Shown here piece after piece: positions 16,812 through 25,931 of a stretch of DNA of 64,000 nt. Source of the stretch: Hymenobacter gelipurpurascens. GTDB lineage: Bacteria > Bacteroidota > Bacteroidia > Cytophagales > Hymenobacteraceae. Positions within the stretch are counted from its first letter, which is position 1, and every line of letters starts with the position of its first letter. The translations under genes were made by a program, and so were the position numbers. The notes below the pieces were generated by a model. The model had not been told where the DNA came from. It ran no database searches and was given only the letters and a program-made list of their open reading frames with translations. Where the stretch lies: the NCBI RefSeq assembly GCF_900187375.1, contig NZ_FYEW01000004.1, positions 62,001 to 126,000 of the forward strand, in the 5' to 3' direction.

Positions 16812-17564
16812 ATGAGTTTCTTAAAGCAGTTGCTGAATCCATTTGTGGAGTTTGAAAACGAGGCCAAGCCAGAACCGGCCAAACTGAATCCACCGGTCAC
16901 TGCTCCGGCGGCACCTGCCTCGCCTTCCGCGCCTTCCTTTTTACCCCCGGCAGCGCCTGCGGTCCCTGAGAACGCCCAGCATCCGTTGATTAATGGCCCC
17001 GCCGCTCCCATCACTATTCCGGACCATGTTCCCACTTATTCGGCCGGAGGCACCATCACGGGGCCGTTGCCAGAACACGAACAGTACTTTGAACGGCTGA
17101 TTGATGAAGCGAACGCCCGCAACCCCTTGTTCCAGGGCCCTGATTACAAAGAGTTCGTGGACAGCAAACTGGACATCGACGACATTCAGGACGAAGCCAT
17201 TAAGTACCAGACCGCTTACAACGTGCTAAAAAGCACCGGCCTCACCAAGGAAAAGCTCCTTTCCACCGGACAGGAGTACCTGAACCTGATTGGGCGGGAT
17301 TTAAATGCCTTTCAGAGTGCCCACGCGCAGCAGTACCGGAAAGAGGTGGGGCATAAGGAAGAACTGCTCCAGCAGAAAGCGCAGGAGCTGCAAACCCTTA
17401 CCCAGCGCTTAACTACCCTAAAAGCTGAAATCAACCAGATATCCCAGGAGATCAACCTCCAGAAAGATAAAATGAACACCACTAAAAACTCCTTTTTACT
17501 GGCTGGTGAAAACAAGCAAAAGGAGATTCAAACGGAACTAGGAAAAATAGCGCAACACTTTTAA
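16812..17564 (+). CDS. Pro-rich/coiled-coil protein, last gene of the TerY-P operon
   Basis: 250 residues, starting 11 nt after the Ppx-like gene. Residues 18-75 are a Pro/Ala-rich linker. A helical domain follows (RLIDEANARNPLFQGPDYKE), and residues 165-250 form a long coiled coil (heptads through QKAQELQTLTQRLTTLKAEI). No signal peptide or membrane helix. I do not recognise a named family. Position at the end of the triad operon and a scaffold-like build suggest an adaptor that links kinase, phosphatase and TerY, but that is inference. Confidence 0.7.
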   Translation: MSFLKQLLNPFVEFENEAKPEPAKLNPPVTAPAAPASPSAPSFLPPAAPAVPENAQHPLINGPAAPITIPDHVPTYSAGGTITGPLPEHEQYFERLIDEANARNPLFQGPDYKEFVDSKLDIDDIQDEAIKYQTAYNVLKSTGLTKEKLLSTGQEYLNLIGRDLNAFQSAHAQQYRKEVGHKEELLQQKAQELQTLTQRLTTLKAEINQISQEINLQKDKMNTTKNSFLLAGENKQKEIQTELGKIAQHF

Positions 17565-17658
17565 AGTTAAATTATCCATCACCTAATAAGGAGAAACGTC
17601 CTAGCATTAGTGCAATGCGGAGCTGGCTACCACGCCGCGTTCATAAGTATATGCGGAC

Positions 17659-18111
17659 ATGGATGCCGGCACCTCCCGTCCCAACACCTTGAACCTGTAT
17701 CAAGGACCTCCCCGCGGAATGATGCTCGGGGTCTTGCTGATGGAAAACGACTTTGACAACCCCAATAAGTACCGCGATCAGGTGCAGCAGGGGAGTAGTA
17801 CACAAAGCCTCGGGAAGGTATTGACTTTAGCCTGCAGCACATCCCAGCGGTCGGGCCCACGATTGCCAAGCTAGCCGGGGCAGGGCTGAAAGCGGCGGGT
17901 CCGGAAATAGTGGAGGCCGTGAACTCGCTGCTGGACACCCAGGACGACAAGCTGGCGACCTACAGCTGGTATATTTCCGCCATGCAGATTGTAACCAGCA
18001 CGCGTGCCTCACACCAGGATTTGTGGGGGGATTCAGTGGCAGCTGGAATCTTCCCTGCTCAGTGGGGAGGGCGCCTCCTATAAAGTGTACCTGGATATTG
18101 TAGCCAGCTAG
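17659..18111 (+). pseudogene. Decayed gene of unknown family (frameshifted)
   Basis: Three successive plus-strand frames carry coherent protein-like sequence: first NTLNLYQGPPRGMMLGVLLM and MENDFDNPNKYRDQVQ, then (another frame) IDFSLQHIPAVGPTIAKLAG through KLATYSWYISAMQIV, then LLSGEGASYKVYLDIVAS and a stop at 18111. At least two frameshifts are needed to join them, around 17800 and 18030. The family is unknown to me. It lies directly behind the TerY operon and ends just before a hairpin. Confidence 0.55.
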
Positions 18112-18137
18112 GCAAGAGCCTTATTGACGCTTCGTGC

Positions 18138-18164
18138 AAGCCCCTGCCAAGTTGGCTGGGGCTT
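18138..18164 (+). terminator. Hairpin terminator after the TerY region
   Basis: AAGCCCC (18138-18144) pairs with GGGGCTT (18158-18164); an inner GCCAA/TTGGC repeat extends the stem. Only a short T-run follows on the plus strand. It sits between convergent units (TerY module and the sensor kinase) and may serve both. Confidence 0.55.
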
Positions 18165-18247
18165 TGCCTGAACTAATCAGAACAGTAGGCTACCGGTGGC
18201 AGTAGGGGAGCAACTTCTGGCCGATAACGTAGAATATACCCATATCC

Positions 18248-19603
18248 CTAGAAGGTAACTGAGGGTGGAAACCACAATTGAAACGCACTGCCGGCTCCGG
18301 CCACGGAATGGACTTGAATGCTACCCTGGTGCAACTGCATGATTTGCTTGGCCAGGCTCAACCCGATGCCGGAGCCGTTGGGGTAGGTAGTGAAAAAAGG
18401 GATAAAGATGCTGTCCAGCACATCAGCCGGAATACCGCTGCCATTGTCTTTTACCTCGATAATTACTCGTTCCTGCTCATCGTGCCAGGCCAGCAGGCTA
18501 AGGCGGGGGTCGGGGATTTGCGCGAGTGCCTGCGCCGCATTAAGCACCAGATTAATAAGCACCTGCTCAAGCAGGTGGCCGTCGGCGTGTAGGGTGAGGT
18601 GGACGGGCCGGACGCTAAGAGTGACCTCTATGCCTTGCGCGGCCAGTTGCTCCCCTAGTAGCTGCCGGGTGGCCTGGAGCAATTCCTGCACGTAAAGGGT
18701 CGTACGCTGCGGCGAGGCTAGGGTGCTAAAGTCGCGATATACCTGAGCGAAGCGCAGTAGCCCTTCGCTGCGCTGCTGGATGATGCGAATGCCGGTACCC
18801 ACGTCGTTGAGCAACTCACTGGAAACTTTCTGCTCCCGGGCACTTTGTATGTGGCGGCCCAATGAATCAGCCAGCGAAGCAATGGGGGCAACTGAGTTCA
18901 TGATTTCGTGCGTCATCACCCGGAGCAGTTGCTGCCAGGCGGCCGTTTCGGTATCCGCAAGGGTCTGGCTCACGTTCTTGAAGGCTAGGAGGGTAAACGC
19001 TTCGCCTCGTAGTTTAAACTGAGTGGCCGACACCAGCAACTGCACCGTTTGGAGACCCACCGTCAGCTTCACCACCACGGGTTGGCCGGGCACCGCCCGG
19101 CAAATAGCTTCATACAGGACCGGCAGCCGGGATTGCAGCGCCCGGATATTCTTAAGATAAGGCAGGTGCAGCGTCTGCTTGAACGCCTCATTTACCCAGG
19201 CCACGTTGCCCGCCGCGTCGTAGGACACGATGCCGGTATCGAGCAGCGCCAGGATGGTTTGCAGGTAGTGAAACTGCCCTTCCTGCGCGGCCCGCAACTC
19301 CTGAAACATGGCGTTGACCTGGTTGAAGGCCTCGTGCAAGGGCCGCAGCGACGCCGGCCCGGACTGCACTGGGTACTGCCGCGAAAAATCGCGGTACCTG
19401 AGGGCCAGGGTAAAGTCGGCCAGCGCCTGCTGCCCGCGCATCAGGTAGCGGGCCAGGTCCAGGACCAGCACGAACAGCAGCCCCAGGGTCCCCAGGGCTA
19501 GCCCGTAAGCGTGGTGCAGCGCGGCGTACCCGCCCCCCGCTAACGCGGCCACCAGCAGGACCAGGCGGCCCAGCAGGCGAGCATCCAGGCTATTATATAT
19601 CAT
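18248..19603 (-). CDS. Sensor histidine kinase with two N-terminal membrane helices
   Basis: 451 residues. Two hydrophobic segments (about 10-28 and 33-52) anchor it with almost no external loop. A PAS domain follows (about 110-215, LLDTGIVSYDAAGNVAWVNE). The H-box is VMTHEIMNSVAPI with the phosphorylated His232; the ATPase has the N-box LINLVLNAAQAL, G1 DNGSGIP and G2 NGSGIGLSLAKQI. ATG 19603 overlaps the end of the upstream regulator gene by 11 nt, indicating coupled translation. With that regulator it forms a two-component system divergent from an ABC exporter. Because there is hardly any sensing loop, the signal probably comes from within the membrane or the cytoplasm. Confidence 0.92.
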   Translation of the reverse strand: MIYNSLDARLLGRLVLLVAALAGGGYAALHHAYGLALGTLGLLFVLVLDLARYLMRGQQALADFTLALRYRDFSRQYPVQSGPASLRPLHEAFNQVNAMFQELRAAQEGQFHYLQTILALLDTGIVSYDAAGNVAWVNEAFKQTLHLPYLKNIRALQSRLPVLYEAICRAVPGQPVVVKLTVGLQTVQLLVSATQFKLRGEAFTLLAFKNVSQTLADTETAAWQQLLRVMTHEIMNSVAPIASLADSLGRHIQSAREQKVSSELLNDVGTGIRIIQQRSEGLLRFAQVYRDFSTLASPQRTTLYVQELLQATRQLLGEQLAAQGIEVTLSVRPVHLTLHADGHLLEQVLINLVLNAAQALAQIPDPRLSLLAWHDEQERVIIEVKDNGSGIPADVLDSIFIPFFTTYPNGSGIGLSLAKQIMQLHQGSIQVHSVAGAGSAFQLWFPPSVTF

Positions 19604-20978
19604 GCTTGTCGAGCCGACGGTAGAGGGCGGTGCGGGTGAGACCCAGTTCCTTGGCCGCTTTGGTGAGGTTGCCCTGGTGGCGCTCAATGGCCTGCTGGAT
19701 GGTGTTCTTTTCTACCTCCAGCAACGGCAGCGGATTCTCAGCTGCAGTCACAGCCGGCGCTGCCCCCGCGGAAGCAGCGGCCGATTCGGGGTTGCGAAAT
19801 GAGAAATCGGCCGGAAGCAGCACGGGGCCAGTCCCCAGAATAACGGCCCGCTCTACGGCGTGCTGCAGTTCCCGCACGTTGCCGGGCCAGGTGTGCTCCC
19901 GGAGCTTGCGCAGGGCAGCGGCACTGAATTCCGGCACGGGTTGCCGGTTGCGGGTGGCGTACACCTGGGCGAAGTGCTGGGCCAGCAGCGGCACGTCATT
20001 GTCCCGTTCGCGCAGGGGAGGCAGCGTGATTTCGACCGTGTTGAGGCGGTACATCAAGTCCTGGCGGAAAGCACCGCGGGCCACTAGGGCGTGTAACGGG
20101 GCGTTGGTGGCCGACAACAGCCGGATATCTACCGGTACGGGCGCGTTGCTCCCCACGGGCACTACCTGGCGGTTTTGCAGGGCCGTGAGCAGCTTGGCTT
20201 GCTGCGGCAGGCCAATGTTGCCAATCTCATCCAGAAACAAGGTTCCTCCGGTGGCCGCCTCGAACCGGCCTACGCGGCTGGCCTGGGCATCCGTGAACGC
20301 ACCCTTGATGTGACCGAACAGCTCGCTTTCAAACAACCCCTCACTGAGCGCGGCTACGTCGGCGGCCACGAAGGGCCGGGCAGCGCGGCGCGACTGCTCG
20401 TGCAGGGACTTGGCGACCAGCTCCTTGCCCGTGCCGTTCTCGCCGAGCAGCAGCACGTTGGCTTCGGTCGGGGCGACCTTTTCAATAATGGCGCGCACTT
20501 CCTGCATGGCGGCTGACTCGCCCAAAAGAGCGGTAGCAGCAGCGCCCGGGCCGGCTATCTTTTTCGGGCTACCCCCGCTTTTGCGGCCGGTTTTAGGCTG
20601 GAGGGCGGCGGCCAGCGTTTGCAGCAGCTGTTCGTTGTGCCAGGGCTTGAGCAGGAAGTCGGTGGCGCCTGCTTTCAGGGCGCGCACTGCCGTGCGCACG
20701 TCGCCATAGGCCGTAATGAGGATGACGGCCGTGGTGGGGTTGTGCTCCCGGATGCGGCCCAGCCAGTAGAAGCCCTCGTTGCCCGTCGCCTGGCCGCTGC
20801 GGTAATTCATATCGAGAAGAATGGCGTCGAAGTGCTCCCGGCGGAGCAGGGAGAGCAGCAGCTCCGGATTTTTCTCCGTCACCACTTCCCGCACCTCAGT
20901 TTTGAGCAGCAGCTTGAGGGCGAACAGCACGTCGGGCTCGTCGTCTACCACCAGGATGCGGGCGTGCTTAGAAATCAT
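19593..20978 (-). CDS. Sigma-54-type response regulator with a GAFTDA loop
   Basis: 461 residues from ATG 20978 (MISKHARILVVDDEPDV). The receiver has Asp56 in LLDMNYRSGQATGNEGF, with the longer loop after the phosphoacceptor that is common in Bacteroidota ABC-linked regulators. The AAA+ domain has Walker A GENGTGKE and Walker B TLFLDEIGN. The sigma-54 contact loop reads GAFTDA instead of GAFTGA. A Fis-type helix-turn-helix ends the protein (NLTKAAKELGLTRTALYRRL). It is co-translated with the kinase gene and divergent from the adaptor/ABC operon it presumably controls. Confidence 0.92.
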   Translation of the reverse strand: MISKHARILVVDDEPDVLFALKLLLKTEVREVVTEKNPELLLSLLRREHFDAILLDMNYRSGQATGNEGFYWLGRIREHNPTTAVILITAYGDVRTAVRALKAGATDFLLKPWHNEQLLQTLAAALQPKTGRKSGGSPKKIAGPGAAATALLGESAAMQEVRAIIEKVAPTEANVLLLGENGTGKELVAKSLHEQSRRAARPFVAADVAALSEGLFESELFGHIKGAFTDAQASRVGRFEAATGGTLFLDEIGNIGLPQQAKLLTALQNRQVVPVGSNAPVPVDIRLLSATNAPLHALVARGAFRQDLMYRLNTVEITLPPLRERDNDVPLLAQHFAQVYATRNRQPVPEFSAAALRKLREHTWPGNVRELQHAVERAVILGTGPVLLPADFSFRNPESAAASAGAAPAVTAAENPLPLLEVEKNTIQQAIERHQGNLTKAAKELGLTRTALYRRLDKHDI

Positions 20979-21116
20979 GAAGTAAGGATAGGTAAAACGT
21001 AAAAGTCGGGGCTGACTGGCCCCCGTCCCAATCCAGGCCACATAAACCGTGCATTCTTCTGAAAATACTGGATTTGAGCCGGCTAGGCCGTTTTTTACCT
21101 ACTATAAGGAGTTGAA

Positions 21117-21157
21117 CTGTATCAGAACCGAACGGTCACCTGTATCAAAACCGGACG
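21117..21157 (+). promoter_or_regulatory. Two 18-bp direct repeats in the divergent promoter region
   Basis: CTGTATCAGAACCGAACG (21117-21134) and CTGTATCAAAACCGGACG (21140-21157) differ at two positions and are 23 bp apart. They lie between the regulator gene (start 20978) and the adaptor gene (start 21214 or 21283). Tandem sites on one face of the helix are typical of response-regulator binding, so these are candidate sites for the neighbouring NtrC-type protein. Confidence 0.6.
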
Positions 21158-21282
21158 TTTGGCGACAGCTGACAAACAATAATTAGGCGCATACTGCTGA
21201 TTATCAGTTATTTATGAAAAAGGCACCGTTCTTGGCATCTCCGGTTCATAGCTTTTTGTGGCTAGTGCCAGCGCCGAACTTA

Positions 21283-22542
21283 ATGGATGTCCTGATACCG
21301 AAGAAGAAGTGGTGGTTTGTTGCCCGCTGGTGGTGGCTGGGGATCCTGGCGCTGGCCGGCACGGGCGCGGCCGTATTCTACTGGCCTAGGCCGGGCCAGC
21401 GGCAGCACGTCGCGGCCAGCCGGCTGACCATCAGCCCCGTCACGCGGGGCCATTTTCAGGAATTCACGGCCATTGACGGGATAGTGCAGCCCCTGCGCAC
21501 CGTGTACCTGGACGCGGCGGAGGCCGGTACGGTGCAGCAGGTTCTGGTGGAAGAAGGCACGACCTTGACGGCGGGCCAGCCGTTGCTGCGGCTGGCCAAT
21601 CCCGACCTGCAGCTGGAAATGGTGAACCGCGAAACGGCCGTGTATGACCTGATCAACAACCTGCGCAACACTCGCAACCAGCTACTGCAAAACCGCATTC
21701 TGCGCCAGAATCAGCTAGCGGACATCGACTACCAGCTAACCGAGGCCCGGCGGGTGTTTGACATGAACCGAACGCTCTACGAGCAAAAGGTCATTGCGCG
21801 GCAGGAGTACCTCCAGAGCCAGAACGCCTACCGTTACCAGCTGCGCCGGCGGCAGCTGACGCAGCAGACCCTGCGCCAGGATTCAGTGGCCATGCAGCAG
21901 CAGCTGGGCACCATGCAGGAGTCGGTCCGGCGCATGACCAGCAACCTGGCCCTGATGCGGCGCAAAATGGACGACCTGCTGTTGCGGGCCCCGGTCGGCG
22001 GGCGGCTCAGCTCGCTGGCCGCGGAAGTGGGCGAAGCCAAAACCCGGGGCCAGCGCCTGGGGCAGATTGATGCCCTGGCGGGCGTGAAGCTGCACGCCGC
22101 CGTGGACGAATTTTACATTGCCCGCGTCGGGACCGGTCAGGTGGGCGAAGTGGTGGTGGAGGGCCAGGCGTATGCCTTGCGCGTGACCAAAATCTTCACT
22201 CAAGTGGCCAAAGGCCTGCAAATCGACCTGGCCTTTGCCGGCGTGCCGCCAACGGGACTGCGGCGGGGCCAGACCCTACCCATCCGGCTGGCGCTGAGTG
22301 CGAAGGCCCCGGCGGTGCTGCTGCCCAAAGGCGGCTTTTACCAGCAAACCGTGGGCAACTGGGCCTTCAAGCTGGGGGCCGACGGCACCCAGGCCCAACG
22401 GGTGGCCATCCGGCTGGGGCGGCAGAACCCCGACTATTACGAAGTGCTGGCGGGCCTGCAGCCCGGCGACCGGGTCGTAACCTCCAGCTACGAAGGCTAC
22501 GCCGACCAACAGGAACTGGTGCTGGACAACCACCAGCCGTAG
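21283..22542 (+). CDS. Periplasmic adaptor (membrane fusion protein, HlyD/MacA type) of an ABC exporter
   Basis: 419 residues from ATG 21283 (MDVLIPKKKWWFVARWWWLG); an in-frame ATG at 21214 would add 23 residues. I prefer the shorter form because family members begin close to the PKKxW motif. One membrane anchor (about 17-34) is followed by a lipoyl/barrel-sandwich half (VQQVLVEEGTTLTAGQPLLR), an alpha-helical hairpin (about 110-225) and the second lipoyl half with beta-barrel domains. It bridges an inner-membrane transporter to an outer-membrane channel, which is not encoded here. The ABC ATPase gene starts 33 nt downstream. Confidence 0.88.
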   Translation: MDVLIPKKKWWFVARWWWLGILALAGTGAAVFYWPRPGQRQHVAASRLTISPVTRGHFQEFTAIDGIVQPLRTVYLDAAEAGTVQQVLVEEGTTLTAGQPLLRLANPDLQLEMVNRETAVYDLINNLRNTRNQLLQNRILRQNQLADIDYQLTEARRVFDMNRTLYEQKVIARQEYLQSQNAYRYQLRRRQLTQQTLRQDSVAMQQQLGTMQESVRRMTSNLALMRRKMDDLLLRAPVGGRLSSLAAEVGEAKTRGQRLGQIDALAGVKLHAAVDEFYIARVGTGQVGEVVVEGQAYALRVTKIFTQVAKGLQIDLAFAGVPPTGLRRGQTLPIRLALSAKAPAVLLPKGGFYQQTVGNWAFKLGADGTQAQRVAIRLGRQNPDYYEVLAGLQPGDRVVTSSYEGYADQQELVLDNHQP

Positions 22543-22575
22543 GATTTTTACTAACTACTCGGCCCCAAAAGGCTA

Positions 22576-23265
22576 ATGCTCATGATTAAGACCGAAAACC
22601 TGGAAAAGGTGTACCGCACCGAAGAGGTGCAAACCAAGGCGCTTAACCACGTCTCGCTGACGGTGGAGCAGGGGGAGTTTGTGGCCATCATGGGCCCCTC
22701 GGGCTGCGGCAAATCGACGCTGCTCAACCTGCTGGGGCTGCTCGACGAGCCCGACGGCGGCAGCCTGCAACTGCTGGGCACAGAAACCAGCCGCTACTCC
22801 GAGCGGCAGCGGGCCGAGCTGCGCAAGCGCAGTTTGGGCTTCGTGTTTCAGAGTTTCAACCTGATTGACGAGCTGACGGTATTTGAAAACGTGGAGCTGC
22901 CCCTGCGCTACCTCGGCGTGGGGGCCAGCGAGCGGCGGCAGCGGGTGGAGCAGGTGTTGGAAAAGATGCAGCTCTTGCACCGGCGCAACCACTTTCCCTT
23001 GCAACTCTCGGGCGGGCAGCAGCAGCGCGTGGCCGTGGCCCGCGCCGTGGTGAACGCCCCGCCGCTGCTGCTCTGCGACGAGCCCACCGGCAACCTCGAC
23101 TCGGCCAGCGGCCACGATGTGCTGGGCCTGCTGACAGAGCTGAACGAGGCGGGCACCACCGTGCTGATGGTAACGCACTCCGAGCACGACGCCCGGTACG
23201 CCCGGCGCGTCATCCGCCTGCTCGACGGGCAGGTGGTGCTGGAAAGCAGCCGCAGCCAATTCTAA
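22576..23265 (+). CDS. ABC transporter ATP-binding protein (MacB/LolD type)
   Basis: 229 residues, the standard length for a stand-alone FtsX-type ATPase. Walker A GPSGCGKST (38-46), signature LSGGQQQRVAVARA, Walker B LLLCDEPTGNLD, and H-loop VTHSEHD. The TGNLDS variant after Walker B is typical of the MacB/LolD subfamily. It energises the permease encoded 22 nt downstream. Start ATG 22576 (MLMIKTENLEKVYRT); the second methionine is also possible. Confidence 0.93.
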   Translation: MLMIKTENLEKVYRTEEVQTKALNHVSLTVEQGEFVAIMGPSGCGKSTLLNLLGLLDEPDGGSLQLLGTETSRYSERQRAELRKRSLGFVFQSFNLIDELTVFENVELPLRYLGVGASERRQRVEQVLEKMQLLHRRNHFPLQLSGGQQQRVAVARAVVNAPPLLLCDEPTGNLDSASGHDVLGLLTELNEAGTTVLMVTHSEHDARYARRVIRLLDGQVVLESSRSQF

Positions 23266-23287
23266 CCGATTCCTCTTCTTTCGGCTC

Positions 23288-25645
23288 ATGCTTCCCTACC
23301 CCTTGCTGCTCCTCTACCGCAACTTTAAGCGGTTCAAAAGCACGTTCTTCATCAACCTGATTGGCCTCTCGACCGGCCTGGCCTGCGCGCTGCTCATCTA
23401 CCTGTGGATAAGCGACGAGCGCAGCTTCGACCGCTACCACGCCCTGGACGGGCGTCTGTATCAGGTGCTGGAAAACCGCCGCACGGCCGCCGGCATCGAA
23501 ACCCAAACCGGCACCATACCGCTGCTGGCGGAGGCCCTGCGGCGGGAAATGCCGGAGATTGAATTCGTGGCCACCACCACGCCGGTCCCGTTCTTCCCTG
23601 CTTTTACGCTGGCGGCGGGCGGCCAGCACCTAACCGCCGTCCCCAAATACGCGGACCCCGCCTTCTTTCAGCTGTTTTCCTACCCCCTGCTGGTGGGCAC
23701 CCCCGCCACTGTGCTGCAAGACAAAGACGCCATTGTGCTCTCCGAGGCCTTGGCAACCAAGCTCTTCCAGACGCCGCAGAACAGCCTGGGCAAAGCCGTG
23801 GAATGGCAAATGGCCGACCGAAAGCAGACCTGCCTGGTGGCCGGGGTGTTTGCCGGGGTGCCCCGCAACTCGTCCGAGCAGTTTGACTGCGTGCTGCCAT
23901 TTGCCTCGTTCAGGGACATGATGCAGATGGGCGAAACCATCAAGTGGGACGACGACGGCCCCTTCAACACCTACTTAGCCTTGAAGGAGGGGGCCGACCC
24001 CGCGCAGTTTCAAGCCAAGCTGGCGGGGTTGCTGAAAACCAAAAGCACGCAGGCCCAGGCCCGGGGGCGCACGCTGTTCGTGCGGCCGTTCTCGGCGGCG
24101 TACCTGCACGGCACCTACGAAAACGGCGTCGCCACCGGGGGGCGCATTACCTACGTGCGGCTGCTGGCCCTCATTGCCGGGCTCATTCTGGTGATTGCCA
24201 GCATCAATTTCATGAACCTGTTCACCGCCAAGGCCTCGCGGCGGGTCAAGGAAGTGGGCATCCGCAAGGCCCTGGGGGCGAGCCGCGCTGTGCTGGTGGG
24301 GCAGTACCTGACCGAATCCGTGGTGATGGCCTTGCTGGCCCTGGTCGTGGCCGTGGGGCTGGTGCAGCTCGTGCTCCCGCAGTTCAGCGAGCTGACGGGC
24401 AAGCCGCTGGCCTTGCGATGGGAGTGGCCGCTGGTGGGGGCCGGCCTGACCCTGGCGCTCGGTACGGGGCTGCTGGCGGGCAGCTACCCCGCGTTCTACC
24501 TGTCAAGTTTTCAGCCGGCGGCCGTGCTGAAAGGCAAGCTACCGACCAGGGCCGGCGACGTGTGGACGCGGCAGGGACTGGTCGTGCTGCAGTTCACGCT
24601 CTCGGTGCTGTTCATCGTGGCCGTGGTGGTCGTCAACGCGCAGCTGGCGTTTGTGCAGCGCCACCCGCTGGGCTACGACAAAGCCCACGTGCTCCGCTTT
24701 GATACGGGTGGCAAGGCGGCGCGAGAGCAGGCGGCCTTTCTGAGCGAGGTGAAGCAATTGCCCGGCGTTGTGCAGGCGTCCAGCGTCCTGGGCGGCTTCC
24801 TGGGGGGGCGCTACGTCGCGGAGATGAGCTGGCAAGGTAAGCGCCTGCCCGTAGGGACGATGCTGGTCAACTATGACCTAGTGGAAACAATGGGCATGCA
24901 TTTGGTAGCTGGCCGCAGTTTTGCGCGGCAGTATCGCGCCGACAGCGCCGCCATCCTCGTCAACCAGGCCCTGGTGGCGGGCCTGGGGATGCCGGACCCC
25001 GTGGGCCAACAGCTCGACGGGCGCCGCATCGTGGGCGTGGTCCGCGACTTCCACTACGAATCCCTGCACGAAAAAATTAAACCTCTGCTCCTCAAGCTTG
25101 ACCCCCAGATTAACACGGTACTAGTGAAGCTCCAGCCGGGCGCGGAGCAGGCCACTATTGCGCGGCTTCAGCAGCTGTACGCCGCCTACAACCCCGGCTT
25201 TACGCTCGACTACACGTTTCTGGATGCCGACTACCAGGCCCAGTACGTAGCCGAGCGGCGGGTAGCGGTGCTCGCCCGCTACTTCGCCGGGCTGGCTATT
25301 CTCATTTCCGCTCTGGGCCTGCTAGGGCTAGCTGCCTTCACGGCCGAGCGGCGGCGCAAGGAAATCGGCATCCGCAAGGCCCTGGGCGCGAGCGAACTGA
25401 GCATTGTGTGGTTGTTGACCAGCAGCCTGACCTGGCTGGTTGTCGTAGCCATCGTGCTGGCGCTGCCCCTAAGCTACCTGCTGCTGCAGCGGTGGCTGGA
25501 AGGCTTTGCCTACCGCGTGGCGTGGCAGTGGTGGTACTTCGCCGCCGCCGGCATGGGGGCCCTGCTCATTGCCGGCCTTACCGTAAGCGCACTGGCCTGG
25601 CGGGCCGCCCGCCGCAGCCCCGTGCTGAGCCTGCGGGCCGATTGA
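23288..25645 (+). CDS. MacB-like ABC transporter permease (FtsX family, duplicated)
   Basis: 785 residues. It contains two FtsX halves, each with a periplasmic MacB_PCD core: helix 1 near residue 20, core up to 280, three helices around 285-420; then a second helix near 430, core, and three helices around 660-770. The coupling-helix motif VKEVGIRKALGASR appears in the first half and RKEIGIRKALGASE in the second. Such four-plus-four Bacteroidota permeases carry out mechanotransmission or export of peptides and lipids rather than translocation through a pore. It is the last gene of the adaptor-ATPase-permease operon. The 286 bp that follow (25646-25931) contain no gene, only a weak hairpin near 25681. 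Confidence 0.92.
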   Translation: MLPYPLLLLYRNFKRFKSTFFINLIGLSTGLACALLIYLWISDERSFDRYHALDGRLYQVLENRRTAAGIETQTGTIPLLAEALRREMPEIEFVATTTPVPFFPAFTLAAGGQHLTAVPKYADPAFFQLFSYPLLVGTPATVLQDKDAIVLSEALATKLFQTPQNSLGKAVEWQMADRKQTCLVAGVFAGVPRNSSEQFDCVLPFASFRDMMQMGETIKWDDDGPFNTYLALKEGADPAQFQAKLAGLLKTKSTQAQARGRTLFVRPFSAAYLHGTYENGVATGGRITYVRLLALIAGLILVIASINFMNLFTAKASRRVKEVGIRKALGASRAVLVGQYLTESVVMALLALVVAVGLVQLVLPQFSELTGKPLALRWEWPLVGAGLTLALGTGLLAGSYPAFYLSSFQPAAVLKGKLPTRAGDVWTRQGLVVLQFTLSVLFIVAVVVVNAQLAFVQRHPLGYDKAHVLRFDTGGKAAREQAAFLSEVKQLPGVVQASSVLGGFLGGRYVAEMSWQGKRLPVGTMLVNYDLVETMGMHLVAGRSFARQYRADSAAILVNQALVAGLGMPDPVGQQLDGRRIVGVVRDFHYESLHEKIKPLLLKLDPQINTVLVKLQPGAEQATIARLQQLYAAYNPGFTLDYTFLDADYQAQYVAERRVAVLARYFAGLAILISALGLLGLAAFTAERRRKEIGIRKALGASELSIVWLLTSSLTWLVVVAIVLALPLSYLLLQRWLEGFAYRVAWQWWYFAAAGMGALLIAGLTVSALAWRAARRSPVLSLRAD

Positions 25646-25931
25646 TAAGCGAATAGGCGGGCCGCCCGGAATTGCCCGAGGGTAGGCCACCTACCGGCCG
25701 GCCGTGGTCTTGTAACCAGCGGCCACCACGGCTCAGCCATACCCTGCTGGCGGAGTGCCGCGCGCAGCCATTCACTTCGAGGAGTTCGGGCTGGCTACGT
25801 AGAGTGGGTAAGAAATTAGCGGCCCCGTAAGAAGTACATCAACTCCAGCAGCTTCCGCTCGAGCACATCTGGTAATTCCGGTATCGTTCTCCCTTCAGTG
25901 TCCGGCCCCTAGCTAGGTGTTACCTTGCCGC

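Noticed and set aside
23944..24702. Plus-strand 252-residue open frame inside the ABC permease
   Set aside because: Out-of-frame shadow: Gly/Ala/Arg-rich with no domain, while the permease frame has clear FtsX motifs.
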